The notes below the pieces were generated by a model, which did not search any database, had not been told where the DNA came from, and worked only from the letters and a program-made list of their open reading frames with translations. Below are positions 25,184-34,472 of a stretch of 64,000 nucleotides of DNA, piece by piece (position 1 is the first letter of the stretch; every line of letters starts with the position of its first letter). The stretch covers positions 1-64,000 of the forward strand of contig JAEDDX010000002.1 of the NCBI GenBank assembly GCA_016293615.1, given 5' to 3'. Source of the stretch: Acetatifactor sp. (lineage in GTDB: Bacteria; Bacillota; Clostridia; Lachnospirales; Lachnospiraceae). The position numbers and the translations under genes were made by a program.

Positions 25184-26656
25184 CTATTTTTGCTGAAAAT
25201 AACGGTCAAATAAGCTGGCGGCAATCGGAACGGCGTAATCTCCTCCGCTGCCGGCGCCTTCCACAATAATGGTGACACAGATCTCGGGGTCTTCCACAGG
25301 GGCAAAGCCTGTAAACCAGGCGTGACTGTCCCCTTTCACGGTCCCGTATTCTGCGGAACCGGTCTTGCCGGCTGCAGTGTAAGTTTTGCCCTTCAGTTTG
25401 GAAGCTGTGCCGTTTTGTACCACTCCCTGAAGCATCCGGGTCAGAATCTCTGCCTCCTTTTTGGTCATCAGGGCTCCGTATGTTTCGGGCGCGAAGCGTT
25501 TTACAATATTTCCGGTATCATTCTCCACACGGTCGATCAGATACGGTTTCATCAGCACGCCGCCGTTTGCAATGGCACAGGTGATCATATTCAGATGAAT
25601 GGGTGTGATCTCTGTTTTGCCCTGACCGATGGAAACCTGCATCATCTCGTCATCCGGGGTATAGCTGTCAACATCCGTACTGCTCTTGCTGTATTGCAGT
25701 GTGACGGGAAGATCACGAAAAAACAGAAGCTCCTCGAGGGTATCGCGGAAGCGTTCCCTGTCAAGCTGCATCCCTATGTTTGTATACGAAGCATTACAGG
25801 ACTTCGCAAAGGATTTGTGAAAGTCCAAATCCCCGTGGACCGCTTGATGATAACAACTGATCTTGCGGTCTCCATTGCTGTAGGAACCGTTGCAGTGATA
25901 CCTGTATGTCTGATAGGTGTCCGGATTCTCACGAATATACTCTAGAGATGTGATGATCTTAAAGGTGGAACCGGGGGGATACACCCCCTGCGTGGCACGA
26001 TTTACCAGGACAGAGCTTGTCGTACTGGCAAGATATTTATCCCAGTTCTCTTCGATCGTGTTGGGGTCAAAATCAGGGTGTGAAACCATGGCAAGTATCC
26101 GGCCCGTCCTGACTTCCGTGACGATGATCGCTCCCTTATAAATGTTCAGTTCCTTGTCGGCAAGCTCCTGCATGGCAACATCCAGAGTCGTGTATACATT
26201 GTTCCCCGGATTTTTCAGCCCTGCCATATCATTTTTTACCTTGTTTTCCAGTGAGGTGTTAGTGTTGATCAAATAATAGTTGGCGAGTGCCTCGACACCC
26301 ATCCTTCCGTTTACCGAATAGCCTACCACATGGGAAAACAGGTTTTTATAGGGGTATACGCGGGTCTCATTCTGTTCCACATCAACAACGGTTTCGGCCA
26401 GTATCTCTCCGCCGGAAGCAAAAATGGTCCCCCGGTAATTACGGGAAAGAAGGATCTGTTGCCTTGAATTATAGCTGTTATTGACCATGTCCTGCTCATT
26501 TGTCATGATAAAGTGGCAGAAATAACCAATCATATAGAGAAACAGGCAAAAGAACATCGAACAGACAATGATAACGGAGATGTTAGAGAGAAATCCCGGA
26601 GTACTTTTGTCAAGGTTATGATTCAAGAGCTGCTTCTTCGATAACTTCTTCCTCAT
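25184..26656 (-). CDS. Class B penicillin-binding protein (transpeptidase)
   Basis: Cross-links peptidoglycan at the outer face of the membrane. A single N-terminal membrane anchor lies at about residues 25-50. A dimerisation region (RGTIFASGGEILAET) follows. The transpeptidase domain has the active-site STFK (serine at about 230, lysine 233), SCN at 286-288 and KTG at 431-433. About 490 residues, a PbpA/FtsI-like form without PASTA repeats. I choose the ATG at 26656, with GGGAGGTG before it, over the GTG at 26668. The start overlaps the end of the FtsW/RodA gene by 41 bases, so polymerase and transpeptidase are made together. Confidence 0.9.
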   Translation of the reverse strand: MRKKLSKKQLLNHNLDKSTPGFLSNISVIIVCSMFFCLFLYMIGYFCHFIMTNEQDMVNNSYNSRQQILLSRNYRGTIFASGGEILAETVVDVEQNETRVYPYKNLFSHVVGYSVNGRMGVEALANYYLINTNTSLENKVKNDMAGLKNPGNNVYTTLDVAMQELADKELNIYKGAIIVTEVRTGRILAMVSHPDFDPNTIEENWDKYLASTTSSVLVNRATQGVYPPGSTFKIITSLEYIRENPDTYQTYRYHCNGSYSNGDRKISCYHQAVHGDLDFHKSFAKSCNASYTNIGMQLDRERFRDTLEELLFFRDLPVTLQYSKSSTDVDSYTPDDEMMQVSIGQGKTEITPIHLNMITCAIANGGVLMKPYLIDRVENDTGNIVKRFAPETYGALMTKKEAEILTRMLQGVVQNGTASKLKGKTYTAAGKTGSAEYGTVKGDSHAWFTGFAPVEDPEICVTIIVEGAGSGGDYAVPIAASLFDRYFQQK

Positions 26657-27971
26657 CTGCCGGTTCACCTCCCTGTGACTGATTTCGAATCTGAATTCCC
26701 TGAACGATAAAGAACATGAAAACCGATGTCATGCAGGAGCTTCCCCCATAGCTTATAAAGGGCAGTGTCACTCCTGTCAGCGGTATCAGATTGATTCCGC
26801 CTCCGACCGTCAGGAAGATCTGGAAGATATAGAGCACACCGATGCCGAAGGCAACCAGCCGGTAAAACATTTCCGTTGCTTTCAGAGCGATTCTGCACAT
26901 ACACAGGAAGCTCAGCAAAGATACGAGCAGCAGACATATGGCAAAGAGAGCTCCCAGCTCTTCACAAATTGACGAAAAGATAAAGTCCTGATCCACATAG
27001 GGGATGGATTTCGGATTTCCCTGCATGATACCCATGCCGAACCAGCTGCCGCTTCCGATGGCAAACAGGGATTGGGTAATCGCCCAGCCCTTGGAATCAA
27101 TATACTTCCACGGGTCCTGCCAGGCAAGAACGCGGGTTCTGACATGGGCGAAGGTCTGATACCCAAAGCAGGCAGCTGCCGCACCTCCCGCAAAGCCTGC
27201 TCCGACATAGAGAATATTTCCTGTGACCGCAAACACGACAAAGATATAGCTGACAAAGAAAATCAGTGCACTGCCCAGATCCTTTGAAAGGACAGGCAGA
27301 AGCACGATGCAGCCTGCAAATACGGCAGACAGACTCACTCTTGCAAAAGAATGATCTTTCTTCAGAAGGGCCGCCAGGAAGAACAGAAAAAGAATCTTCA
27401 CAAATTCTGACGGCTGGAAGGTAATGCTCTCCGCAATGGTAAATGTGATCTTCGAACCATGCGTTATCTCTCCCAGCAGATAGACGCCCAAAAGACAACC
27501 TATGCTGAGCGCCGCATAAAGCCAGGTCAGATTCTTCAGAATGCCAAGCTTTGCGACCAGAAACGGGATGGAAAAGGAAACTGCCAGTGCGATGAGCGCT
27601 ATGATCAATTGCCTGACTGCCTTCTGCATGGAAAGTCTGCAAATGACAAACAAACCGATGCCTAACAGCATGGTCATATTGCTTAACAGAAGCCTGTTGA
27701 CAGTTTCATAAATCAACGGTGTCATGACCAGACAGGTCAATAGAAAAATCTGGACAAACAGATAAAAAAACAAATACTCAAATGCTTCTGTCTTGATCAT
27801 CAGAACCGAGAACAGAAAGAGCTGCAGCATAAAAATAAGAATAGATTGCAGGATATAAAAGGGAGTGCTCTCTTCCTTCCCGAGCAGGAAAGAAAGGAAA
27901 CCGATACCTGTATAGGCCATAAAACAGAGTATTATGCCGTATCCTGCTAACTCACCGAGATATTGAATCAT
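26616..27971 (-). CDS. SEDS-family glycan polymerase (FtsW/RodA/SpoVE)
   Basis: Integral membrane peptidoglycan glycosyltransferase with about 10-11 hydrophobic segments in 451 residues. Family signatures: ITFQPSEFVKILFLFFLA (in part: QPSEFVKILFL), LPVLSKDLGSALIFF, the WAITQSLFAIGSGSWFGMG segment, and PLTGVTLPFISYGGSSCMTS at the end. The C-terminal ~20 residues are acidic. It pairs with the class B PBP downstream, forming a SEDS-bPBP unit; which process it serves (elongation, division or sporulation) is not clear from sequence. The N-terminal part seems one or two helices longer than FtsW. Confidence 0.9.
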   Translation of the reverse strand: MIQYLGELAGYGIILCFMAYTGIGFLSFLLGKEESTPFYILQSILIFMLQLFLFSVLMIKTEAFEYLFFYLFVQIFLLTCLVMTPLIYETVNRLLLSNMTMLLGIGLFVICRLSMQKAVRQLIIALIALAVSFSIPFLVAKLGILKNLTWLYAALSIGCLLGVYLLGEITHGSKITFTIAESITFQPSEFVKILFLFFLAALLKKDHSFARVSLSAVFAGCIVLLPVLSKDLGSALIFFVSYIFVVFAVTGNILYVGAGFAGGAAAACFGYQTFAHVRTRVLAWQDPWKYIDSKGWAITQSLFAIGSGSWFGMGIMQGNPKSIPYVDQDFIFSSICEELGALFAICLLLVSLLSFLCMCRIALKATEMFYRLVAFGIGVLYIFQIFLTVGGGINLIPLTGVTLPFISYGGSSCMTSVFMFFIVQGIQIRNQSQGGEPADEEEVIEEAALES

Positions 27972-27978
27972 TGTCCTA

Positions 27979-30249
27979 TTACTCTACTCCTCTTTTTTCG
28001 TGTCCCTTCGTATGCTCGAAGGAAGGGATGTCCTTCCCGAGCAGAAAGGCATCCAAGAGTTCACTGATCCTTGCCGGATCTTCCACGGTAAAATCCATCC
28101 GACGACGCACCGCGCAATCGTCCCGCTGAACGGATTCTTTCAGCAGGGAAAAAGGAACTGAATTATAAATGATATTGAAGCAATGTCTGCAATTGTTGAC
28201 GCAGGGGAAGTCCTTGCCGTATCGGTCTGTCAGCATCGTGACAGTCTCCTGCCCGCAGGAGGCGTTTCCGGTGGTCTTCCGGACACAGTTGGCGGTAATC
28301 ATCATCGGGATGTGGCTGTAAACGATTTTGTCGAAAGAATCCCCCGTCAGGATGAGCCTGCGCTGTTCGGCTGCATTCAGTTCATAGGGGATGGTAAACC
28401 CTTCTGCAAGCCTTTCAAAGAAACGGACTGCCGACTGATTCCAGGTATAGACACCCGCATCGAGGCGTATTCGGAACTTTTTTGAGAACCGCTTCTGCAC
28501 AAATCCAAGTTCATCTAAGGAACGCACGATCAAACCTTTTATCAGCGTATTCGCCGGTGCATTCTTGGGAGCTTTCATCATAGCTTCCCCGGCAAGCAGT
28601 GTCTCCAATCCTGTATAATACGATTCCTCTGTCTCGCGCATGATATACGGCAAGGTAAGGAAGATTGGGACATTTTGTTCTGACAAAAGCTCTAAATCCG
28701 GCCGGATTGCTTCCGTTTCATACAGATAACTGTCACTGCTTAAGTAAACATCAATATCATCTGTCAATCCGGCGGCGTTTTTCTTAAGATAAAGAGCCAC
28801 GGTATGCAGCTGCGCTGCGGTGGATACAGAGAGAACTTTCGTTCTTCGCTCTGGCAGCCTGTGTGCTTTTTGCTGTTTTTGAATCGGGTCTTCCAGGGGT
28901 TGTTGTAATGCCGCTTTGTGCGAATTGCTTCTTGGGATAAGTATGGTTTCTTTTAATGCCTGCGCAGCGTTTCTGCGCATTTCATTCAGGGCTTTTAAGG
29001 AAAAGAAAGCGCCGGAATCCAGGCTGACCGTTATCTGCCCTGCAGAGAACGAGGTGTCTCCGAGTTTCGACAACTGTTTCGTGATGTTTTCCTCTGTGAT
29101 CGGATTCTTCTGTGCAGCCTGTACCACATCTCCTTCTATCGTGACGGAGGCATCTTTGGCGCGCATGGTCAACAAAGCAGGCTCGTTGATACGAAATACG
29201 GCTTCCATAGTGACAGGCAGCCTTTTTTTATCTTGCAGATATTGGTTGTTAATTTGCGCTAGAAGCTCCTCATCATTTTCACGGTAGGCAGGACTGTCCA
29301 TGGTGATCATCTCCCTGCCGTTATGCTGATAATAATAGCCTGACTGAATCTCGCTGCGGATATAAAGCGACTGCAGAACAGCCATATCCTTTTTGCTGAC
29401 CTGATATTTTTCTCCGGCGATTTCGGCTCCGTACTCTTCTCTTAAGGAATAGTAAGAATCAATGTACTTCCGATAGATGGCGGTGACACCGGCGACATAT
29501 TCCGCCCGTTTCATACGGCCTTCGATCTTGAAGGAATCAATGCCTGCTTCGATAAGGTCCGGTATACAGTCTATCGTACACATATCCTTCAGACTTAAGA
29601 AGTGACCGCTTCTTTTCCTGCCGTTCGTGCCTGTAACAGAAAAGGGAAGTCTGCAGGGTTGGGCACAGCGTCCTCTGTTACCGCTTCTGCCGCCCAGAAT
29701 ACTGCTGAAAAGGCATTGCCCGGAATAACAATAACACATGGCGCCGTGAATAAATGTCTCAAGCTCGATATCCACCTGTTGCTTTATCTTTTTAAGATCC
29801 GAGAGACTGATTTCCCTCGCAGGAACAATACGGCTTGCACCCTGTTCCTTTAAAAAATCAGCACCATATGAAGTGCATATCGACATCTGGGTACTGCCGT
29901 GTAATTCAAGACCAGGAAAATGCTCTCTCAAAAACTGAAACACACCGGCGTCCTGAATAATGACGCCGTCCAGACCGGCATCATAGAAAGGCTGAATATA
30001 TTCGTACAACTGTGCAAATTCCGACTCCTTCAAGAGTGTGTTGACCGTCAGATACACCTTTCTGTCAAACAGATGGCAATACTCGATGGCCTCAACCAAT
30101 TCTTCCGTTGTGAAATTGTCAGCATATGCTCTTGCTCCGAACCGGTTTCCCGCGAGATAAACGGCATCAGCGCCGGCATTGACCGCTCCGTATAATGCTT
30201 CCGGGTTTCCTGCGGGAGCGAGAAGTTCCACAAACTTTCGGTTACCCAT
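27979..30249 (-). CDS. Large U32-family peptidase-like protein (RlhA/TrhP type)
   Basis: U32 proteins are annotated as peptidases, but characterised members (TrhP, RlhA) are iron-sulfur dependent RNA hydroxylation enzymes using prephenate-derived chemistry. The N-terminal barrel starts VELLAPAGNPEALYGAVNAGADAVYLA (in part: LLAPAGNPEAL); the cysteine cluster HGAMCYCYSGQCLFSS...GNRGRCAQPCR (around residues 170-200) is the Fe-S site. The C-terminal half resembles the DUF3656 type extension and holds more cysteines (PCVNNCRHCFN). About 756 residues from the ATG at 30249, which has a perfect AGGAGG; the frame is open to 30279. Closest to the RlhA layout; the RNA target is inferred only. Confidence 0.85.
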   Translation of the reverse strand: MGNRKFVELLAPAGNPEALYGAVNAGADAVYLAGNRFGARAYADNFTTEELVEAIEYCHLFDRKVYLTVNTLLKESEFAQLYEYIQPFYDAGLDGVIIQDAGVFQFLREHFPGLELHGSTQMSICTSYGADFLKEQGASRIVPAREISLSDLKKIKQQVDIELETFIHGAMCYCYSGQCLFSSILGGRSGNRGRCAQPCRLPFSVTGTNGRKRSGHFLSLKDMCTIDCIPDLIEAGIDSFKIEGRMKRAEYVAGVTAIYRKYIDSYYSLREEYGAEIAGEKYQVSKKDMAVLQSLYIRSEIQSGYYYQHNGREMITMDSPAYRENDEELLAQINNQYLQDKKRLPVTMEAVFRINEPALLTMRAKDASVTIEGDVVQAAQKNPITEENITKQLSKLGDTSFSAGQITVSLDSGAFFSLKALNEMRRNAAQALKETILIPRSNSHKAALQQPLEDPIQKQQKAHRLPERRTKVLSVSTAAQLHTVALYLKKNAAGLTDDIDVYLSSDSYLYETEAIRPDLELLSEQNVPIFLTLPYIMRETEESYYTGLETLLAGEAMMKAPKNAPANTLIKGLIVRSLDELGFVQKRFSKKFRIRLDAGVYTWNQSAVRFFERLAEGFTIPYELNAAEQRRLILTGDSFDKIVYSHIPMMITANCVRKTTGNASCGQETVTMLTDRYGKDFPCVNNCRHCFNIIYNSVPFSLLKESVQRDDCAVRRRMDFTVEDPARISELLDAFLLGKDIPSFEHTKGHEKRGVE

Positions 30250-30278
30250 ATAACCTCCTGTAGCTGCTTTATATAACA

Positions 30279-30304
30279 AAAGCTGTCCGAAAACGGACAG
30301 CTTT
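30279..30304 (-). terminator. Terminator after zapA
   Basis: Stem AAAGCTGTCCG/CGGACAGCTTT (30279-30289 with 30294-30304) with an AAAA (TTTT on the minus strand) tetraloop, then TGTTATAT. It sits between zapA and the U32 gene. Confidence 0.75.
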
Positions 30305-30310
30305 CTCTTC

Positions 30311-30712
30311 TTATTTGTTGCTCAATTCTGTTTCCAAACGTACAATGCGTTTCACATTTTCATTTAATTCATGCTGCAGACTCTTTACCTGGTCTTCGGA
30401 ACTCTCTAATTTAATCTGTGCAGAAATCAATTCGTGCTTTAAATCATACAATTCCTTTTCCTTGGCCTGAAGCTCTTCCTCCAGGATGGCGATCTGCTTC
30501 TTCGCTTTGAAAAAATCGTCGGCAATATTCAGCTGCAGCAGCACGGACTGGGTTTCCATCGGCTGCTTGCGAAAACCATCGACCTTCAAATATTCATTTA
30601 CCTTATTGTTGATATAAGAAGCTACCCTTTGAAGGTACTCTTCACTTTCATATCCGCTTAATGTAAAGACTTTTCCACCGATAATGACTTCTGTATCTGT
30701 TTTCGCTGACAT
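30311..30712 (-). CDS. zapA: Cell division protein ZapA with long coiled coil
   Basis: Binds FtsZ and promotes its bundling at the division site. The N-terminal ZapA head is residues 1-~55 (TEVIIGGKVFTLSGYESEEYLQRVASYINNKVNEY, in part), followed by a coiled coil that is unusually long for the family, to residue ~133 (ILEEELQAKEKELYDLKHEL, SLQHELNENVKRIVRLETEL). Bacillus ZapA has only about 85 residues. I use the ATG at 30712 (GGGGAG before it); an in-frame extension to 30796 covers the promoter. The zapA-U32 neighbour pairing is typical of clostridia. Confidence 0.88.
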   Translation of the reverse strand: MSAKTDTEVIIGGKVFTLSGYESEEYLQRVASYINNKVNEYLKVDGFRKQPMETQSVLLQLNIADDFFKAKKQIAILEEELQAKEKELYDLKHELISAQIKLESSEDQVKSLQHELNENVKRIVRLETELSNK

Positions 30713-30751
30713 ATTGCGCTCCCCTTTTGTAGATACTTCTCTTACAGAGTC

Positions 30752-30780
30752 ATTATATCTCATTCTTGGAGGAGTGGCAA
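30752..30780 (-). promoter_or_regulatory. Promoter of zapA
   Basis: Minus strand TTGCCA (30775-30780), 17-base spacer, TATAAT (30752-30757); the start codon is 40 bases downstream. ruvB ends 20 bases upstream of the -35. Confidence 0.8.
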
Positions 30781-30800
30781 GCACAAAAATCCGCAATTAG

Positions 30801-31811
30801 TTACAGATTCACACCGTTTCGGGGCAGACCGAAATGATGATACCCTGTCTCCGTGACAACTCTTCCGCGCGGCGTTCTGTGAATGAGTCCGTTTTTGATC
30901 AGATAAGGCTCGTAAACATCCTCGATCGTGCCTGCGTCTTCGCCGATTGCTGCGGCAAGAGTATCCAGACCGACAGGACCGCCGCCAAACTTATCAATCA
31001 TTGTGAGAATGATATTGCGGTCGATATGATCCAGTCCAAGTTTGTCTACATCCATCAGATCCAGAGCGGTGCAGGCAACCTCACGCGTAATTACACCGTC
31101 GTATTTTACCTGTGCGAAATCACGCACCCGTTTTAAGATACGGTTGGCAAGTCTGGGGGTGCCCCGGCTTCTTCTCGCCATTTCTTTTGCACCGCCCGGT
31201 TCGATTTCTACATTCAGAATACGGGCTGAGTGCATGATAATCATCTGCAATTCCTCTACAGTATAGAATTCCAGGTGATGAATCATCCCGAATCGGTCTC
31301 TCAAAGGTGCTGTCAGAAGACCGGCTCTTGTTGTTGCTCCGACTAAAGTAAACTTCGGAAGATCCAGTCTGACACTTCTGGCAGAGGAACCCTTTCCTAT
31401 CATGATATCAATACAATAATCTTCCATGGCAGGATACAATACTTCCTCCACCTGCCTGCTCAATCGATGGATCTCATCTACAAACAACAGATCTCCCTCG
31501 TCGAGATTATTTAAAATGGCCGCCATCTCACCGGGCTTTTCAATGGCGGGACCGCTGGTCACCTTCAGATGAACGCCCATTTCATTCGCAATGATACCGG
31601 CAAGCGTGGTCTTGCCAAGTCCGGGTGGTCCGTAAAACAGAACGTGATCCAACGCATCCCCGCGCTGTTTGGCGGCTTCAATATAAATTTTCAGAGTCTC
31701 TTTGATCTTCGACTGACCAATATAATCATTTAGAGTCTGCGGTCTCAGGGAACCTTCTATTTTGATATCTTCTTCGGTGATATTGGTTTCAATCATTCTT
31801 CTGGCCGGCAT
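30801..31811 (-). CDS. ruvB: Holliday junction branch migration helicase RuvB
   Basis: AAA+ motor that drives branch migration with Ruv[12 protein letters not shown] at the start, Walker [10 protein letters not shown], Walker B FVDEIHRL, sensor GATTRAG, and the arginine-finger region [18 protein letters not shown] are present; the C-terminal winged helix shows [16 protein letters not shown]. 336 residues, standard length. The gene follows ruvA with a 23-base gap. RecU, not RuvC, is the resolvase partner found in this genome window (5.2 kb). Confidence 0.97.
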   Translation of the reverse strand: MPARRMIETNITEEDIKIEGSLRPQTLNDYIGQSKIKETLKIYIEAAKQRGDALDHVLFYGPPGLGKTTLAGIIANEMGVHLKVTSGPAIEKPGEMAAILNNLDEGDLLFVDEIHRLSRQVEEVLYPAMEDYCIDIMIGKGSSARSVRLDLPKFTLVGATTRAGLLTAPLRDRFGMIHHLEFYTVEELQMIIMHSARILNVEIEPGGAKEMARRSRGTPRLANRILKRVRDFAQVKYDGVITREVACTALDLMDVDKLGLDHIDRNIILTMIDKFGGGPVGLDTLAAAIGEDAGTIEDVYEPYLIKNGLIHRTPRGRVVTETGYHHFGLPRNGVNL

Positions 31812-31834
31812 ACTATCGTCTCACCTTTATCTTC

Positions 31835-32446
31835 CTAAAACATTTTCTTTAATGCTGCTTTCAGAATCGCTCCCGAATCCATGTTCTCAATGTTCTCAAC
31901 GGAATTGACAGCGGAGATGCTTTCCGTCTGCCCGTATCCCAGGGAAATGAGAGCTTCTATTGCTTCTCTCTTTTCCGGCGAATCATTTTTGAACGAGCCG
32001 GACTGTGCCGTAACTGCAATCTCATGATCGATCAACACATCATCGATAGAAATCTTATCCTTTAGCTCGAGGATCACTTTTTGTGCGGTCTTCGTACCGA
32101 TGCCGGGCGCCTTTGCAATTGCTTTGGCATCGCCTGACATGATTGCATATCGCAGGTCATCGACATCCATGACAGAAAGAATGGATAATCCACCCTTCGG
32201 TCCTATGCCGTTCACAGTGATCAGCATCTTGTACAGCTCCAATTCCCCCCGGCTCAGAAAACCAAACAGTTGAAAGGCATCCTCTCTGACACAGGTATAG
32301 GTATACAGTGTTACCAATTCTCCCTCGCCGGGAAGTCTGGATGCAGTATCTGTCGAAATATTCACATTGTAACCGATTCCGTTGACATCGATTACCACAT
32401 GATCAGCCGTAATATACTCTACAATTCCACGAACATATGCAATCAA
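31835..32446 (-). CDS. ruvA: Holliday junction DNA helicase subunit RuvA
   Basis: Binds the four-way junction and loads RuvB. N-terminal OB fold (IAYVRGIVEYITADHVVIDVNGIGYNV, in part), helix-hairpin-helix motifs LITVNGIGPKGGLSIL and AKAPGIGTKTAQKVILELKDK, then a flexible linker and domain III that contacts RuvB (KREAIEALISLGYGQTES). I assign a TTG start at 32446: it matches the family N terminus (M/L-IAYVRG) and has AGGAA ten bases before, whereas the ATG at 32473 has no ribosome binding site. About 203 residues. Confidence 0.92.
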   Translation of the reverse strand: MIAYVRGIVEYITADHVVIDVNGIGYNVNISTDTASRLPGEGELVTLYTYTCVREDAFQLFGFLSRGELELYKMLITVNGIGPKGGLSILSVMDVDDLRYAIMSGDAKAIAKAPGIGTKTAQKVILELKDKISIDDVLIDHEIAVTAQSGSFKNDSPEKREAIEALISLGYGQTESISAVNSVENIENMDSGAILKAALKKMF

Positions 32447-32521
32447 TTCAGTCCCATTCCTTTCCGGGAACATATACGCCCAGTACTGATAAGAACATCA
32501 TACCATAGTCGAACATATGTT

Positions 32522-33880
32522 TCAAGCAAGTTTTTTCTTCATTTTGTTGTAAACGATCAGGAAACATATCAAATGCACGAAAAATGTCAGTGCCCAGCTG
32601 ATCGGATAAGAAAGATACAGGCACGGCAGGGTATGTACTTTACTGAATACCGTATAGATCCATACAACCCGGAACAGGCAGGCGCCTGTCAAAGAGACAA
32701 GCATCGGCATGATTCCGTACCCGAGACCTCTGATGGCACCTACTATGACGTCCATCATGCCGCACAGGAAATACGGCACGCAGATATAGGCCATACGAAG
32801 CACACCATAAGAGATGACCTCTGCATCGTCGGAATACAGCCTGAGCAATACACCGGCAAACAGGTATGCCCCATTACCCAACAGTAAGCCGACAGCGATG
32901 ACCAACACTTCACAGATTACAAGTACTTTTGCCACTCTGTCGAGCTTTTTAGCACCGAAATTCTGCCCGCTGAAGCTGATTGCCGTCTGATAGAACGCAT
33001 TCATTGCCACATATACAAAGCCTTCAATATTGCTTCCGGCAGTGTTTCCGGCCATGACAATCGAACCGAAACCATTGATGGAGGATTGTATCAGCACATT
33101 GGAGATGGAGAACAGGGAGCCCTGCAATCCGGCCGGCAGACCGATTCTGACGAGCTTGAGCAGTTTATCCGTATCAAACCGGAGGTCTGACAATACCAGT
33201 TTATATACCCCGTCGGTCTTTAGCAGACACCGAAGCACCAATAAGGCCGATACCATCTGAGAAACAATGGTTGCTGTTGCAACACCTGCCACTCCCATGG
33301 AGAATACGATGACAAAGATCAGATTTAGTACCACATTCATGATTCCTGCTAAAAACAGGTAATACAAAGGTCTCTTGGTATCTCCTACTGCCCTCAGTAC
33401 TGCACTGCCAAAGTTATAAGTCATAAGAAAAGGCATGCCCGCAAAATAGATTCGCATATATAACACAGAATGTCTGATGACATCATCCGGTGTCCCCATC
33501 AGCTGCAAGGCCGGTTTAGAGACAAAGAAACCGACAAATATCAGCAAGATACCACCGACCAGAGAAGTCAATATTGCTGTCTGGACCATCTCCTTCAGGT
33601 CCTTCTTCTGATCCGCCCCATAATATCTTGCTACCAGTACATTGGCACCCACGGATAAACCGATAAACAGATTCACCAAAAGATTGGTCAGGGAACCGGT
33701 ACAGCCAACAGCAGCCAGTGCTTCATTTCCGGCAAACCGGCCGACAACTGCAATGTCTGCAGCGTTGAACAAAAGCTGTAAAATACTGGAGCACATCAAC
33801 GGGAAATAGAACACCAGAATCTTTTTCAGAAGCGGTCCGTTGCACATATCTATTTCATATTTTTTTGTTTTTTCCTTCAT
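32522..33880 (-). CDS. MATE-family multidrug/cation exporter
   Basis: Twelve-helix secondary transporter of the MATE type (NorM/DinF class), usually sodium- or proton-coupled export of drugs or metabolites. About 452 residues from the ATG at 33880 (AAGAGAG before it); the longer frame to 33961 runs back across the leu terminator and is not real. Family signatures: FNAADIAVVGRFAGNEALAAVGCTG (in part), VARYYGA, FGSAVLRAVGDTKRPLYYLF and its second-half repeat FYQTAISFSGQNFGAKKLDRV. It lies between ruvA and leuD and has no obvious functional link with either. The substrate is unknown. Confidence 0.88.
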   Translation of the reverse strand: MKEKTKKYEIDMCNGPLLKKILVFYFPLMCSSILQLLFNAADIAVVGRFAGNEALAAVGCTGSLTNLLVNLFIGLSVGANVLVARYYGADQKKDLKEMVQTAILTSLVGGILLIFVGFFVSKPALQLMGTPDDVIRHSVLYMRIYFAGMPFLMTYNFGSAVLRAVGDTKRPLYYLFLAGIMNVVLNLIFVIVFSMGVAGVATATIVSQMVSALLVLRCLLKTDGVYKLVLSDLRFDTDKLLKLVRIGLPAGLQGSLFSISNVLIQSSINGFGSIVMAGNTAGSNIEGFVYVAMNAFYQTAISFSGQNFGAKKLDRVAKVLVICEVLVIAVGLLLGNGAYLFAGVLLRLYSDDAEVISYGVLRMAYICVPYFLCGMMDVIVGAIRGLGYGIMPMLVSLTGACLFRVVWIYTVFSKVHTLPCLYLSYPISWALTFFVHLICFLIVYNKMKKKLA

Positions 33881-33913
33881 AACACACTCTCTTCTTTCAC
33901 GGATACGCTCTGT

Positions 33914-33954
33914 GAAAAAAACGAAACGAGACCTGCGCAGGCAGCGCAGGTCTC
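33914..33954 (-). terminator. Terminator of the leuCD operon
   Basis: Perfect 11-bp GC-rich stem GAGACCTGCGC/GCGCAGGTCTC (33928-33938 with 33944-33954), 5-base loop, followed on the minus strand by GTTTCGTTTTTTT. Starts seven bases after the leuD stop. Confidence 0.92.
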
Positions 33955-33960
33955 TCCGCA

Positions 33961-34446
33961 TTATTTGTTGTTGATATAGTTGATCAATCCTTCGGAAGCA
34001 ATGATCTTCTGCATGAATTCAGGGAAAGCCTGACCCTTGAAGGTAGTTCCCTTCGTGAGATTGGTGATGATACCGGTATCGAAATCCACATCCACCTCAT
34101 CTCCTGCTTCGATTCCTTTGCTGGCTTCCGGACACTCAATAATGGGAAGTCCGATATTAATCGCATTGCGATAAAAGATTCTTGCAAATGTCTCTGCAAT
34201 GACGCAGCTGACACCTGCCGCTTTGATTGCGATAGGAGCATGTTCACGGGAAGAACCGCAGCCGAAGTTCTTCTCGGCTACAATAATATCCCCCTTCTTT
34301 ACTCTCTTGACGAAATCCTTATCAATGTCCTCCATGCAGTGTGTTGCAAGCTCTGCGGGATCGGAGGAGTTCAAGTATCTGGCGGGGATAATAACATCAG
34401 TATCCACATTGTCACCGTATTTAAAAACCAAACCTTTTGCGTTCAT
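33961..34446 (-). CDS. leuD: 3-isopropylmalate dehydratase, small subunit
   Basis: Swivel-domain subunit of isopropylmalate isomerase in leucine synthesis; works with LeuC. Of the short archaeal/clostridial type (161 residues). Signatures: [19 protein letters not shown], the substrate-specificity loop near [32 protein letters not shown] and NAINIGLP. Start placed at the ATG at 34446 ([11 protein letters not shown]); upstream in-frame codons to 34467 are possible but not required. Gap to leuC is 26 bases. Relation to homoaconitase small subunits cannot be excluded by sequence, but the ilv neighbours favour leucine synthesis. Confidence 0.93.
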   Translation of the reverse strand: MNAKGLVFKYGDNVDTDVIIPARYLNSSDPAELATHCMEDIDKDFVKRVKKGDIIVAEKNFGCGSSREHAPIAIKAAGVSCVIAETFARIFYRNAINIGLPIIECPEASKGIEAGDEVDVDFDTGIITNLTKGTTFKGQAFPEFMQKIIASEGLINYINNK

Positions 34447-34472
34447 GTTGATTCCTCTCTTCTTCAATCGTT

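Noticed and set aside
32447..32473. Longer RuvA start at ATG 32473
   Set aside because: No ribosome binding site and no match to the family N terminus; TTG at 32446 fits better.
33881..33961. Longer MATE start at 33961
   Set aside because: It would cover the leu terminator; the ATG at 33880 has its own ribosome binding site.
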